From contig KV908340.1 in NCBI GenBank assembly GCA_002005505.1, positions 1-60,000 on the forward strand: DNA of 60,000 bases, given 5' to 3'. Below, piece by piece: positions 15,512 through 26,645 of this stretch. Under the pieces are notes generated by a model. It was not told where the DNA came from, did not search any database, and saw only the letters and a program-made list of their open reading frames with translations. Position numbers and translations under genes: made by a program. This DNA is from Botryococcus braunii (lineage: Eukaryota > Chlorophyta > Trebouxiophyceae). The stretch's first letter is position 1. Each line of letters starts with the position of its first letter.

Positions 15512-18500
15512 CTTCCAAGAAGAAAGGATCATCAGCTAGTGGAGCATCAACGTCAAGCAGTGAACCAGCCTCATCCACACCCATCAGAGAACCGTGTACT
15601 CCCAGCACCTCAAGAGGCAGCGGAGATGAGCTGCCCAAGATTATCCCAACAAATGTCAAGGTACACATAAAACTGAAGGAACGGGGGACAAATATTATTG
15701 TTTGGAAGAATGCATTTTTGGCAGCAAATGAGTCAAAAGGGTCTTTGCCTGCCATCCTGGAGGCTATGCCTGGTACAGCACATGACGCAGCCGCAATGTT
15801 ACTGATTTATGAGTCAGTCCCAGAGGAATGGCTGGGACCTCTGTCTAATCTGCCCTCTGCTTATGATGCATATGAGTTCATCTGCAGAAAGTTTATTGGT
15901 GGATATAATATCGAGGCCAATGCAGATTGGCTCCAAGAAATGAGCCAGGGAATGAAACATGACGAGACGATTTCGCAATATGTCAACAGAATGATCAACC
16001 TGAAGGCATGCCTTGACAGGAACAACCATGCTCTACTGGATGCACACGTTGCAACCCAGATTGTGCAGGGCTTGCCTGATGCAGCTAAAGAGCCAGGAAT
16101 GATCACAACTGCTGCAGCACAACCCCTGGAGAAGCTGGCTGGACTTCTGCGCAACACAGCAGCTGCAGTGGGTTTTGATGAATATGCTCCTCGCCAACCA
16201 AGGGTTTTGGCTCTTGGACAAGGCTCCAGTGGAGCCAATACCCCACCAGCTGCCAGTGCAGTCCATCAGCAGGCCCAACCAACTGTCTCTGAGGCCAAGT
16301 CCGAGACTAAGGGCATCTGCAACTACTGCAATAAGAAGGGGCATTACTGGAGGGACTGTCGAAAGAGGAAGCGGGACGAGGAGACCCAACGGAACGTAGT
16401 GGCAGCGGTCCAACAATTGCAGGGAATGTGGCCACAGGGACCTCCACATATGGGTGGCCCACACCCTCCTGCAGCCCAGCTGGCGCACCCTGGACTGGAT
16501 GCCTTTCCGGCATGGTTCCAACCCCCAGCTCCCCCACCTCCACCACCTGGAGGTATGCCATACATAATTTCCCTCAACATCCTGAAGACTCCTGTCAGAA
16601 ATTCGTCTCTGCAATCCTGGCTGGTGGACAGTGGAGCATCTGTACATCTGGTGAATGATGTGACCCTACTACATAATCCAACTGTGCATGCCAAACCCAT
16701 CCCATTACATCTGGCCACTTCAGATGCCACTGGAGGAATTGTAGCATCAGGCTCTGTCTGCATCCTCAGTCGAGTGGGAGTTCCCCTGTGGATACATCAT
16801 GTTCAGTGTGTTCCTTCTGCAACCTCAAACATACTGTCAGTATCTGCAGCATTGCGGGATGGGGCAGTCTTTCGCACAGATGATGTTGGAGCGTTCACTG
16901 AAGTCTGTGGTCCAAACAGCTGGAGGTCTCGGATCAGTGCAGAGAAAGGGCTATTTTATATTCATCAAGTTGTAGCTCTGAGTCCCAGTGTTAACCACAG
17001 AAGAATTTCAGCTGCTGTGAAGTCCAAAACCCCCACCCAAAACTCACACAACTGTGCCAGACGATACCTCTGGCATAGCAGAATGGGACATCCAGGTGAA
17101 ACATGGATGCAGCGCCTAACCAATGAGGACCTGGTCTCGGGACTTGATACATCCCTATGTCCCTGCTCCAATTGTCCAGTCTACTGTGAAGCATGTATTG
17201 AGGGAAAGACGTCTCGGCCTCCATTTGGAATAAGCAGTAGACCAGCTGTTGAACCACTTGACAGAGTACATATTGACACTGTGGGCCCCATTTTTCCTGC
17301 TGCAGTAACTGGTGAACGTTACTGGGTGACTGCTTTGGATGAGTCATCTCAGTTAAAGGCGGTCCTGCCTGTGAAGTCCAAAGATGCCATCAGTGCTGCT
17401 GTGAGGGACCTCATTCTATACTGGCAGACCCAGAAGAAAACCAAAGTGAAGTGTGTCCGGTGTGACCGTGGAACTGAATTTCTGAATGCCACGTTCAAAG
17501 AATTTTGTGCATCCCAGGGGACTAAATTGGAGACCTCAGCTCCTTACACCCCGCAACAGAATGGAGCGGCTGAAAGAGCCAATCGCACCCTCAAGGAACG
17601 TACCAGGACTCTTCTGGCTTTTGCAGCTGCCAGTCCAACGTTGTGGAAGGAGGCCCTGGAAACTGCATGCACCCTACTGAACATGGGTCCCAGTACCGGG
17701 AGGGACCGCACGCCATCAGAATTATTTTTTGGCTACAAACCAAATGTAACCCCACTGCGTACCTGGGGTTGCTTGGCCTTTGTGCACATTCCTGATGTCC
17801 AGCGCTCTGTGTTTTCCCCTAAAACTGTGCCAGGGATGCTTACTGGTTACTCAGCCTCCTCCAAAGCCTATCGGATCTATGTGGGAGGGGGTATCTGGAA
17901 GGAGAGCAGAGATGTGGTTTTCGTGGAGCACCTCAGGGGAGCCTCTCGGGTTGGCATGAGCGTTTCCTCAACACAGTCTACAGAGTTTCTGTGTCCTGAG
18001 CCCTCTGCAAGTGACACTCCCCCAGTCTTTCCCGGCACCTCCCCTGGCACAACCAACATCAGCCTTGAGACAGATCTTGATGACCCACACAGTGAGCCTG
18101 AGTACCTGCCAGCCTCCAGCAACCTCCCCACACAGCCTGTCACAGGACCCCCCAGTGAGGCTGAGCCCGAGCCTGAATCCAGAAGACTGTGTGACCCAGT
18201 GGAGATGGATCAAACCCTGGAGGCAGTACAGGACTTAGCCAGAGGAGTGAGACAGGACTCCCACCTTCGACCGCAGATGGAGCGAGCCCAGGAGGTCCTC
18301 AGACCAACTAGGTCTGATTGCCGCAACCACCAATTGGATGGCCTGACCCGGGCTCAACGACACGAACAACGCACTGCCGCCAAAGACCTCCTGCTGCCAC
18401 AGGAGAAGGGAGAGAGCAGAGAGCGAGAGGGGTTGACTGAATGTGACTCTCTGTCACAGGGACCAGGGGAAGTGCAGCTAGAGGGTGATTCACATGAGGG

Positions 18501-20910
18501 GCATGAATTGCATGTGAGTGCAGTGAGGGGGGCAGCTACATGCAAAGCTGCAAATGGTCCCGGGGAGCTGAGCAGTATGGGTGGGTCTTGTTCAGTGACT
18601 GAGAGAAATGTAAGAGATGTGACCATGCAGAGTTCTTCTGGCAACCCGTCCAGTCAGAGCACTCCTGGACGGGACTGTGGTGGCAGCCACCGGTCAGAGG
18701 AAGCATCATATGCTTTCTCTGCACCAGCCAAACATGATTGTGAGCGGGAGACAGGATCTGCATCCTTGACTCCATGTAAGGGACGAGAGGAGGAGGTGAA
18801 TCAGGAGCACAGACATTGTGGAGACAGACCAAATTACAAGTGCTCACTGAGAGGTACCTGTGCCTGGGAGAGTGATGTCAGAGATGTGAGGTCACTCCCA
18901 ACAGTGACATGCAGTCGGTCTGAGAGGCATGTGGATCACATAAATCAGGGGAAGTATGCAGACACTCTGCCATATCCCGATGTTGCTTGTGAGAGACCTG
19001 AAGAGTCTGAACTCTTGCAGGCATGTCAGAGTGTGTCTGAGGAGGTGAATCGGAAGTCTGGACAATGTGAAGGGATTCCAAATTACAAAGACTGTCCGAG
19101 AGGTACCTGTGCATGGGAGGATGATGTGAGGGATGAGCAGAGTAACTTGTGCAAAGCCAAGTGTGAGTCCAAGCGAGAGCGTGCTATGAGAGAGCATTCT
19201 ACTTCTACTGGAGAGCCTGTGATGTGTAACTCAGCGAGTGTCAGTGGAAGAGTAGTGGGTTCTGGACAAAGTGAGAGAAAATCAGGCAATTCAGAGGAAA
19301 AGCACACAGGTGTCAGATTTGGGAAAATTCACGTTCCCTCTAATTTGAGAGAAGCACAGATGTCTCCCCAGTGGGAATACTGGAAGGCAGCTATGCAGGA
19401 AGAGCAAAATTCTCTAGATACTCATGAGGTCATGGAGTATGTTCCGAGACCTCGTGGACATAAGGTTATTCCAGTTCACTGGATATTTTCAGTGAAAATG
19501 GATGCACATGGCAATGTTGTGAGATTCAAGGCCAGATTAGTGGCACAGGGATGCAGACAAATCCCTGGAGTGGATGTGATGGAGGTCTTTGCTCCTACTA
19601 GTAGCTATGGAGCTAGAAGAGCTCTGCTTGCTGTTGCTGCAAGAGAGGGCTGTGAAATTCATCAGGTGGACGTTAAGACCGCCTTTCTGAATGGTGAGCT
19701 CGAGGAGGAAGTATATGTAACGCAACCTCCTGGCTTTGAGAATGGTGATAAGAATATTGTGTGCCGATTGAGAAAGGCGTTGTATGGCCTGAAGCAGGCT
19801 CCACGTGCCTGGCACAAAACCCTGAATGACAAACTTGAAGTCATGGGGTATGAGGTGTGCAAGAGTGATGCGGGAGTGTATGTGAGATGCTCTACTGATG
19901 GAGGAAAGTCCTATGTGCTGATCTATGTTGATGATCTTCTGATAGTTTCCAAGGGCATGTCAGAAATCGAGAGAGTGAAGGGACTTCTCAAGAAAGAATT
20001 CACCATCCATGATCTTGGGGAAGTGAAGGATTTCTTGGGATGTCAAGTGATGAGAGATAGAGATAAAGGGCTGATCACCCTGAGTTGCATCCCTAAAATC
20101 GATGCACTTGTAGAGAAATTTGGCTTGGATCTTGAGTCAGTGGGACCTGATACTCCCATGACAAAAGATTTCGTAATGTCCCAAAGGCCTGCACCGAGAG
20201 ATGGGAGCGACAGCATTGGTGCTGGCAGTCCACTACCTCCAGGTCACCGTTACTGTGAGTTAGTAGGGTCTCTTCTGTATATAGCCAACACCACACGTCC
20301 CGATATAGCTCAGGCAGTAGGTGTATTGTCTCGTTATCGCATATCTCCCACCACAGCACATTGGAATGAAGCCATCCGTGTGTTGAAGTATCTGAAAGGA
20401 ACCCGAGATTTGGTTCTAACTCTCGGAGGGGGGGAGATAGAGCTAGAAGGCTATGTGGATGCCGACTATGGAGGTGATCAGGATCATCGCTTCTCTACCA
20501 CTGGCTTTGTCCTCACTGTGTTTGGAGGAGCAGTAGTGTGGGGAAGTAAAAAGCAATCTGCTGTTGCCACTTCAACAGTGGAGGCTGAATTCATGGCAGC
20601 AAGTGCTGTTGTGAAGGAAGCAAATTGGCTGAGAGGTTTCCTGGAGGATATTGGAGTGTTACCGTGGATAGTGAAGATTCATTGTGACAACCAAGGGTGT
20701 ATAAACCACCTGAGGAATCCGGTGTACTCCAAACACACAAAGCATATTGCAATTAGCTGTCATTTCGCACGTGAAGCTATTGCAAAGGGGCAGGTTGAAT
20801 TCAAGTACATTCAATCTGCTAGAAATGTGGCTGACATTTTTACCAAACCACTAGTTAGACAAGTGTTTCTGGGACATCGTAACTCACTGGGACTGGCCAA
20901 GTTTCTGTGA
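15508..20910 (+). CDS. gag-pol: Copia A1 Gag-Pol polyprotein
   Basis: 1800 residues in one frame. Gag about 1-290 with zinc knuckle CNYCNKKGHYWRDC (about 271-284); a Pro-rich stretch; protease WLVDSGASVH (about 371-380); integrase with H-H-C-C (HSRMGHPG to CEACIEG, about 522-565), then IDTVGP, CDRGTEF and NGAAERANR (D-D-E near 589, 652, 688). A long linker (about 830-1265) contains two Cys-rich repeats. Reverse transcriptase follows (HQVDVKTAFLNGELEEEVYV; catalytic YVDDLLIVS near 1473) and RNase H (EGYVDADYGGD, about 1649; STVEAEFMA). The domain order integrase before RT defines Ty1/copia. No stop or frameshift. The long linker makes the polyprotein larger than is common in the family. Confidence 0.96.
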   Translation: MTSKKKGSSASGASTSSSEPASSTPIREPCTPSTSRGSGDELPKIIPTNVKVHIKLKERGTNIIVWKNAFLAANESKGSLPAILEAMPGTAHDAAAMLLIYESVPEEWLGPLSNLPSAYDAYEFICRKFIGGYNIEANADWLQEMSQGMKHDETISQYVNRMINLKACLDRNNHALLDAHVATQIVQGLPDAAKEPGMITTAAAQPLEKLAGLLRNTAAAVGFDEYAPRQPRVLALGQGSSGANTPPAASAVHQQAQPTVSEAKSETKGICNYCNKKGHYWRDCRKRKRDEETQRNVVAAVQQLQGMWPQGPPHMGGPHPPAAQLAHPGLDAFPAWFQPPAPPPPPPGGMPYIISLNILKTPVRNSSLQSWLVDSGASVHLVNDVTLLHNPTVHAKPIPLHLATSDATGGIVASGSVCILSRVGVPLWIHHVQCVPSATSNILSVSAALRDGAVFRTDDVGAFTEVCGPNSWRSRISAEKGLFYIHQVVALSPSVNHRRISAAVKSKTPTQNSHNCARRYLWHSRMGHPGETWMQRLTNEDLVSGLDTSLCPCSNCPVYCEACIEGKTSRPPFGISSRPAVEPLDRVHIDTVGPIFPAAVTGERYWVTALDESSQLKAVLPVKSKDAISAAVRDLILYWQTQKKTKVKCVRCDRGTEFLNATFKEFCASQGTKLETSAPYTPQQNGAAERANRTLKERTRTLLAFAAASPTLWKEALETACTLLNMGPSTGRDRTPSELFFGYKPNVTPLRTWGCLAFVHIPDVQRSVFSPKTVPGMLTGYSASSKAYRIYVGGGIWKESRDVVFVEHLRGASRVGMSVSSTQSTEFLCPEPSASDTPPVFPGTSPGTTNISLETDLDDPHSEPEYLPASSNLPTQPVTGPPSEAEPEPESRRLCDPVEMDQTLEAVQDLARGVRQDSHLRPQMERAQEVLRPTRSDCRNHQLDGLTRAQRHEQRTAAKDLLLPQEKGESREREGLTECDSLSQGPGEVQLEGDSHEGHELHVSAVRGAATCKAANGPGELSSMGGSCSVTERNVRDVTMQSSSGNPSSQSTPGRDCGGSHRSEEASYAFSAPAKHDCERETGSASLTPCKGREEEVNQEHRHCGDRPNYKCSLRGTCAWESDVRDVRSLPTVTCSRSERHVDHINQGKYADTLPYPDVACERPEESELLQACQSVSEEVNRKSGQCEGIPNYKDCPRGTCAWEDDVRDEQSNLCKAKCESKRERAMREHSTSTGEPVMCNSASVSGRVVGSGQSERKSGNSEEKHTGVRFGKIHVPSNLREAQMSPQWEYWKAAMQEEQNSLDTHEVMEYVPRPRGHKVIPVHWIFSVKMDAHGNVVRFKARLVAQGCRQIPGVDVMEVFAPTSSYGARRALLAVAAREGCEIHQVDVKTAFLNGELEEEVYVTQPPGFENGDKNIVCRLRKALYGLKQAPRAWHKTLNDKLEVMGYEVCKSDAGVYVRCSTDGGKSYVLIYVDDLLIVSKGMSEIERVKGLLKKEFTIHDLGEVKDFLGCQVMRDRDKGLITLSCIPKIDALVEKFGLDLESVGPDTPMTKDFVMSQRPAPRDGSDSIGAGSPLPPGHRYCELVGSLLYIANTTRPDIAQAVGVLSRYRISPTTAHWNEAIRVLKYLKGTRDLVLTLGGGEIELEGYVDADYGGDQDHRFSTTGFVLTVFGGAVVWGSKKQSAVATSTVEAEFMAASAVVKEANWLRGFLEDIGVLPWIVKIHCDNQGCINHLRNPVYSKHTKHIAISCHFAREAIAKGQVEFKYIQSARNVADIFTKPLVRQVFLGHRNSLGLAKFL

Positions 20911-20914
20911 GGTA

Positions 20915-20928
20915 AAGGCAAGGGGAAG
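20915..20928 (+). other. Copia A1 polypurine tract
   Basis: Purine-rich AAGGCAAGGGGAAG directly before the 3' LTR. Copia C has a closely related tract at the same place. Confidence 0.8.
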
Positions 20929-21619
20929 TGTTGTGTTAATTAATTTTATGCCTTTCCCTCAGAGGAGTAATAATGGCAAGTCTCCGTATGAAGACAATAC
21001 CAATTAGGAAAGAGAGGCAGAACCCTGAGTTCTGCCAGGCAATACATGCATTTGAACGAAGACTATCATAACGCAAGTTACAGACACGTTTGTAGAAAGG
21101 AGGCATATGGGGCAAGCACGGATAGGGAAGGCACTTGGTTGGAACTATAGTGGCACTCCGGGTGTCTATCAATCAGTTGCTAACCAGTCCTTGACTTGTA
21201 TATGTCCGTGCCTACTTAACAACGCACAAGTAGGAGGACATCGTCTAACACCCTCCGTGCCGCCACCATGCAGGTGACTTAATCCTTATTGTATTCCTGG
21301 ATTTAGCACTCAGATGAACATTGTTAGAACATGTTAGACATATAGAGTTGAGTTTAGCTCATCGGACAAAGTAATGAACACGACCTGGGTGAGAGCAGGT
21401 TAGGCGTGTTTGAACTGCGTCACCTTGTTAGGAGAGATGAGAGATATTGTAACACTTGGTTGGAACTATAGTGGCACTCCGGGTGTCTATCAATCAGTTG
21501 CTAACCAGTCCTTGACTTGTATATGTCCGTGCCTACTTAACAACGCACAAGTAGGAGGACATCGTCTAACACCCTCCGTGCCGCCACCATGCAGGATACG
21601 CCAAGCCCAGAATATTTCA
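20929..21619 (+). repeat. Copia A1 3' LTR
   Basis: 691 bp, same as the 5' LTR, including the internal repeat (21132-21273 and 21453-21594) and putative GT-AG segment 21274-21594. Followed by GAGAG target duplication and LINE-R. Confidence 0.93.
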
Positions 21620-21624
21620 GAGAG

Positions 21625-24600
21625 ACATGCAAGCCCTCCCAGGGTTGGCGGCCATGCCGACGCAAGAGGTCCCGAAGGGACGGCATATCAATCGGATGAG
21701 GGGCTTGACAATCTATCTGATAAGGATAGCCAACCTTAATAAGGGCCTTCATGAAATACCCTGCCCAAGTGGGAGTACGGGTAGTGACGCCATAAAAGCA
21801 CGAGTCGCGAAGAATCAAGGCATAAAGATGATCATGAGGCAAAGACACCAACGAGTTCCAAAAGGTGGCCATACGCTTCAGCCAGTGATGAGCGAGGGGT
21901 TGAAGCCCCAACTCAGCTAACAAAATCGGGGTGGCCACCGAGGGGCGCACCCCTAACAACATCTTCAACATGACCAAGTAACTAGACTCTAAGAGCTGAA
22001 CAGAAGGGGCCGCAGCCGGTGAACGAAAAGAACGCCATCCCCAAATCTCACATGCATATGACGCCGTGGGCACAACACACATGAGAATCAACTTAAGAAG
22101 AAGACCTATAGAGGCCGCGCACTGCAGGTTACCATACTTACGCATAAGGGAGCTCCACGTGGCCCACATTTTACCATTCAGCAGGCCAAAGGTGCCCCCC
22201 ACACCCCCAACCGAGGATAAAATAACACCCAAGTATTTCTTAGTATATACGACGGGAAGCGTGACCCCGTCACAAACCCACTGAAAGGAAGGGGGCGACT
22301 CGGGCGACGATGGAAAGACCATGACATCGGTCTTAATGGGATTAATACGCATATACGAAAAGCCACACCAATGAACAACGGCGTCAATGAGTTGTTGCAA
22401 GCCCTCTGCCGTTTCAGCAAGAAGTATCAAATCATCAGCGTACATTTGAGCCGGGACATGAGTCCCATCTCGAGTTTGGGGACCAACCCCAGGACAAGTA
22501 GCCCGAATCTGCCTAAGGAGCCCATCAGCATAAACCGTGAATAACGTGGGACTAATCGGAGACCCCTGGGTAACCCCAGCACCCGAAGCGTGGAAAGATC
22601 CAGCCATGCCCCCAGCAACAACTGTAAACCGAACACCATCATACGTGGACCGTACCGCGCGGATAAAACCTTCAGCCACCCCGAGGCGCCTGAGGGCCTC
22701 CCATAAGTAATGCCGAGGAACACGATCATAGGCTTTAGATAGATCTAAGAAACAGCAATACAACGGGGCAGTGGGCGTAGCTAAGTCAACAAAATGCTGT
22801 AGAGTAAACAACGCATGTAACGTCGAGAACCCAGGGCGGAAACCACATTGCTCAGGACAGCGAAAGCGATTTTCTTCTAAATACCGCACGAGTCGGGTGT
22901 TCAACAATGAGGCATAGAGGCGAACTAAGGGGTCTTGCACAGCAATGGGGCGATAATTCGTGGTATCAAGCACAGACCGGGAGGAGTCTTTCAGGACCGG
23001 GGTGACTGTGAGGATGTCATGGTCAGGGGGCAGACACCCAGCGCCTAACATAGCATTCAAAATTGCAGTGAGGGATGGGGCCAATAAGTGAGGGGGAGCC
23101 ACCACCTCCGGGGTCCTACACTGTTGCGCAAACCGAAGGAACTCAGAGGGGAACCCACCAAGCCCTGCTGCTCTACCGGGTTTCAATGCCGACAAAGCAA
23201 CTTCCACCTCTACGGGAGTGAAAGGCCTGTGAAGATCACTAAGGACCTGCACAACCTGGTGTGGAAAAGCCACCTCTGAGAGGGGTGCATGATCCACCAC
23301 CGAAGAGCCGTGGAGGCCTGCGGCAAAGGATTCCCATGCAGTGGGATGACACAGAGGACCTGGGAGCGGGGGTGGGGAGCCATTGAGCAGGCGCCAAAAC
23401 CGGCGGGGCTCCGTATGGAACATTGCAATAACGTCTTGAAGCTGAGTCAGGAGCCAAGACCTCTTTTGAGATCTCACGAAGGAATGGTACCGGCGTTCCA
23501 AGAGAACCACTGGGGGAGCCCGCCATCCTAGCTGCCGACCCAACCTCTTCCACTCCCGTTTTAACGCAAAACACTGGTGAGTGAAGAAAGGCTTCCACGG
23601 CGGCCGAGAAGGGGGACTTTCCCGCCGCGACACCTTCATATGCGCATGTGTAGCTGACCGAGAAATGACAGCCATAAGAAGAGAAGATGCCCCAGGGAGA
23701 TCACCCGATTGAGCAAGTTCTGCGCATGTACGTAATGAGGGCTCCTCCCCTTCTAAGGCATGCACATAGGCACGACGGTGGGTCCCTTTCCACGTGACAC
23801 GAGAGACCTTATGGAGTGGGAGAGGAGTCGATGAACAATGCAAGACTGGAATCTGAAGAAGAACATGGAGAGAATAATGATCAGAACCTCGTAAGTCAGC
23901 TTGCACCCGAATACTCGTGACATGAGGAAGGAGGGGCGCTGAGACTAAGACATGATCAGGACGGGTGCCTCCCCGAGGAGTGGGAAAAGAAGGGGGCTCA
24001 TGGAGATCCCCATCGACCCGCCCCGTGCAGAGATCCAACCCTGTTGTCGCAGACAAATCCACCAAACGACGGCCATGTGGATTTTGGCCAACCGGCACTG
24101 GGACAACTGAAGAAGACGACGTGGATGCAAAAGAAACTCGAGCATTGAAATCACCCGCCAACACCACTGAACCATCGAGCAAAGCCTCCTGAATGCGACC
24201 CTCAAGCTCAGCCATCCGATGAGGCATGGGAACCTCTTGGAGACGGGGAGAGCCCTCGGGGGGAACATACACCCCTCCCACATACAGAGGTGGGGAATGG
24301 GCACCCATGAAAGTCACTTTAACCCACAATGAAGAAGATGTGGAACCCCACAATTGCGCACTATACCCACTGTGATCCCGCACAGCAATCAGCATACCAA
24401 GACCCCTCTTGTGGGGGAGGGGAAGTGGAGAAAAGGAAGGAGAAGATAAGGATAGAAACACCCGATAACCCCTAAACAAAGCTGGGTCATACGCATGGGA
24501 GAGTGTTTCCTGCAGAAGAATCACATCATGTTCCCGAAAATAAGAAAAATAATCATGGAGAGCAACCTTCGAGTCGGTTAGGCCATTCACGTTCCACACT

Positions 24601-24632
24601 AAAATGGATAGCCCAATGTGGCCCTGACACCC
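21625..24632 (-). CDS. LINE-R ORF2, N-terminal and RT part
   Basis: Minus-strand frame starting just after the ORF1 TAG (24635-24633) and running through the endonuclease (WNVNG near 24594, LAGDFNARV, GSDHYSLHV) and reverse transcriptase (FLDLSKAYDRVP, GVTQGSPISPTLF, YADDLILLAE) up to the copia A1 insertion at 21620. It differs from LINE-L ORF2 by only a few residues (for example LD for LV, TL for ML). As in LINE-L, ORF2 is in frame with ORF1 across a single TAG and has no nearby ATG. Confidence 0.9.
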
Positions 24633-25544
24633 CTATGCATGATCACCGGGAGGAGTAGGGCCGGACGCCGAGGTGGGCCCCGGAGAAGCCACCCCCTCAC
24701 CAAGGCCACCAAGGGGGGGTGAGGACCCTGAAATGCCTCCAGCCTGACCCAAAACAACCCCCCCACCCAATCTAGAGTGGGAGAGAGGAACAAGGGTAGG
24801 TGCCCCACCCTCCTTGACCTTGAAGAGGCGGTCACCCCTCCAGAAGACGCGCCACCCAGCATTCCTCAAAGCTATGGCTTCAGCAGTGCGCTCCTTGCGT
24901 GTTGCACGCTGGGCGGGGGTTAAATCATCATCCATAGTGATTCCATTAAGCCGTAGCTGCTTGGCATGTTTAAACGCCGCGTGTTTCTGCTCCACGGTTG
25001 CGAACTTGATGAGGATGGGACGAGGTCTTTGGGCCTGCGGGTTCGGTCGCCCCAAACGATGGCACTCAATAATGCCATTATGTTCTGAGGGCACACCACC
25101 AGAAATGAGGGACTTAACTTCGGTCAACGAGTCCCGTGGGACTTCGTTGACATTATAGAGAATGGCATTGGGAGCTTTCCATTGGCGCTCCAGGCCCTCC
25201 TGTCGCGACAAAAGCCGGTTGATTTCATTGGAGTGAAGCTCTTGAAGGGCTCTAATAGTCTCTTGAGCCTGGCGGAGCTCTGCAGTTGCACGGTGACTGT
25301 CGGCAATGGACAATGTGATCTGGTCCAATCTGTCACTGACCTGCTTGAACTGCGCCGTAAGATTCGGAACAAGCTGTTCTACTACTTTTGTTACTACCTC
25401 AGTAATTATGGTGGGCAGGATGTTCTTCAGGGCCTCCTGGATCGGGCCTGACAGAGCACCATCAACGGCGATGGCGGCATCACCAGGGGGAGGTGTAGTC
25501 GAACGAACACGCTTCTCCCCTAAAAGTGTAAACATAGACGTCAT
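24633..25544 (-). CDS. LINE-R ORF1 protein
   Basis: 303 residues from ATG at 25544, same length as LINE-L ORF1 with about five to ten substitutions (for example PPPGD for PPYGD, GGVPSEH for GGVTSEN). Coiled coil then RRM-like domain, as described for LINE-L. Intact. Confidence 0.88.
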   Translation of the reverse strand: MTSMFTLLGEKRVRSTTPPPGDAAIAVDGALSGPIQEALKNILPTIITEVVTKVVEQLVPNLTAQFKQVSDRLDQITLSIADSHRATAELRQAQETIRALQELHSNEINRLLSRQEGLERQWKAPNAILYNVNEVPRDSLTEVKSLISGGVPSEHNGIIECHRLGRPNPQAQRPRPILIKFATVEQKHAAFKHAKQLRLNGITMDDDLTPAQRATRKERTAEAIALRNAGWRVFWRGDRLFKVKEGGAPTLVPLSHSRLGGGVVLGQAGGISGSSPPLGGLGEGVASPGPTSASGPTPPGDHA

Positions 25545-25549
25545 TGTAG

Positions 25550-25827
25550 AAAGGACTTTGACGACCCCGTGAACCTACACTGCCCACTCTGAAAGGGAAG
25601 CTCCCGTTGATAGTTAACGCAAGACGAAAAAAATGGAGAGCGCGAGAGTAGGTTGCATAATTCAGACCTAGTTTTGTTGCCATTTGCGCCGTCTCTGGCG
25701 CCTTCGCGTCCTATTTAGGCCCCCCTATGTGTTTGAAGTGAGATATTTCACTTTTTCTTTTAACGTGAGAGATATCAGTCATGATGAGGTGAGGATGATT
25801 GTTTGTGCACATGCATGTGCACCATAT
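25550..25827. other. Spacer between LINE-R and a decayed LINE fragment
   Basis: No gene, repeat or RNA recognised. It probably belongs to the target into which LINE-R inserted. Confidence 0.4.
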
Positions 25828-26258
25828 GGTCATGGTATTTCCCTCGTCAGCTGAGCCGCACCCTTCCTTTCAGTGGGTTTAAGAGTGGGTTTGAAATTAA
25901 GAGTGGGTTTGTGAAGGGGTCACGCTTCCCGTTGTGTATACTAAGAAATACTTGGGTGTCTCTCTTGATATTAAATACTTGGGTGTTATGTTATCCTCGG
26001 TTGGGGGTGTGGGGGGCACCTTTGGCCTCCTGCAGTGTGCGGCCTCAGTAGGTCTTCTTCTCAAGTTGCGTCTCATGTGTGTAGTGCCCACAGCGTCGTA
26101 TACCTGTGAGATATTGTCGCCCGCAAGACTTTGGACACTCTCCTGTGACCGCGTTGTACTTGGGGTTGGCGTTCTTTTCGTTTACCGGCTATGTCACCAT
26201 CTGTTAAGGTTTTAGGATCTATTTACTTGGTCATGTTGAAGATGTTGGTAGGGGTGCG
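25828..26258 (+). pseudogene. Decayed LINE ORF2 fragment
   Basis: Resembles LINE-L ORF2 from about 11488 to 11866 (for example CTTTCAGTGGGTTT, ACTAAGAAATACTTGGGTGT, TCGGTTGGGGGTGTGGGGGG), with many substitutions, a deletion of the segment corresponding to about 11630-11685, and small internal tandem duplications (AAGAGTGGGTTTG near 25880-25912; AAATACTTGGGTGT at about 25946 and 25975). It is clearly older than LINE-L and LINE-R. The remaining sequence to 26386 (about 128 bp) holds nothing I recognise. Confidence 0.8.
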
Positions 26259-26386
26259 GAGTTAAAAGTCGACTGAATTTGGAGAATGACGTAGTGTATA
26301 TATGTTTAAAGTTTAGAACCTATTTCGTGGCGCGTGCCTGCTCGTGGTGGTCCTTGAGTCACGGACCATGAAGCAAGGGGGGCGTG

Positions 26387-26645
26387 TGTTGGAATTTGTG
26401 TACTGTCAGGACAATCCAAGGATGACAAATTTTAACCTGAATAAATTAGCTGTATAGTTGACAATGTGTTCAACTCAAAGGAAACTCTTTGATAAACAGC
26501 CAGTGGCCTTTATGGCCACAAGTAGTAATGGATAAAGTATCTCAGAACATGGTAGAGAAGGACTTTCCTGTTGTTTGTGGCTATTAAAATTGAGTTTATC
26601 CTAATTGTTAATAACGTGATAAACTCAATTGGGATAAGGGCCAAT
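26387..26645 (+). repeat. Copia D 5' LTR, first part (upstream of copia C)
   Basis: Matches 58364-58622 of the 3' LTR. It ends with CCAAT (26641-26645), the target duplication of copia C. This part should hold U3 sequence. Confidence 0.93.

Larger units (their letters stand above)
14480..21619 (+). mobile_element. Copia A1: intact Ty1/copia element with pre-gag histone-mimic ORF
   Basis: 7140 bp with two 691-bp LTRs (TGTTGTG...TTTCA) and target duplication GAGAG. It has a half-tRNA primer site, a 90-codon ORF, one 1800-residue gag-pol frame, a purine tract and the 3' LTR. A second copy (A2) is at 50525-57343; the only coding differences I noticed are D/E near 20646 and K/E near 20849, plus one silent change near 15916. 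Both copies look capable of encoding all proteins. Confidence 0.95.
13830..25549 (-). mobile_element. LINE-R: second copy of the LINE, opposite orientation, interrupted by copia A1
   Basis: Minus-strand copy: 3' tail at 13830 (AAGG units, then AATTACATC), ORF2 in two pieces (14077-14479 and 21625-24632), ORF1 (24633-25544), and 5' end near 25549, only a few bases upstream of the ORF1 ATG. A possible target duplication is AAAGGA (13824-13829 and 25550-25555), but it is ambiguous because it resembles the tail. It is tail-to-tail with LINE-L across a 1-kb RLE fragment. A few amino-acid differences from LINE-L show it is a separate insertion, not a recent inverted duplication. Confidence 0.85.

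Noticed and set aside
12831..25551. Single palindromic duplication creating LINE-L and LINE-R
   Set aside because: The copies differ at several residues in both ORFs, have different 5' leaders and different flanks, so two separate insertions fit better.
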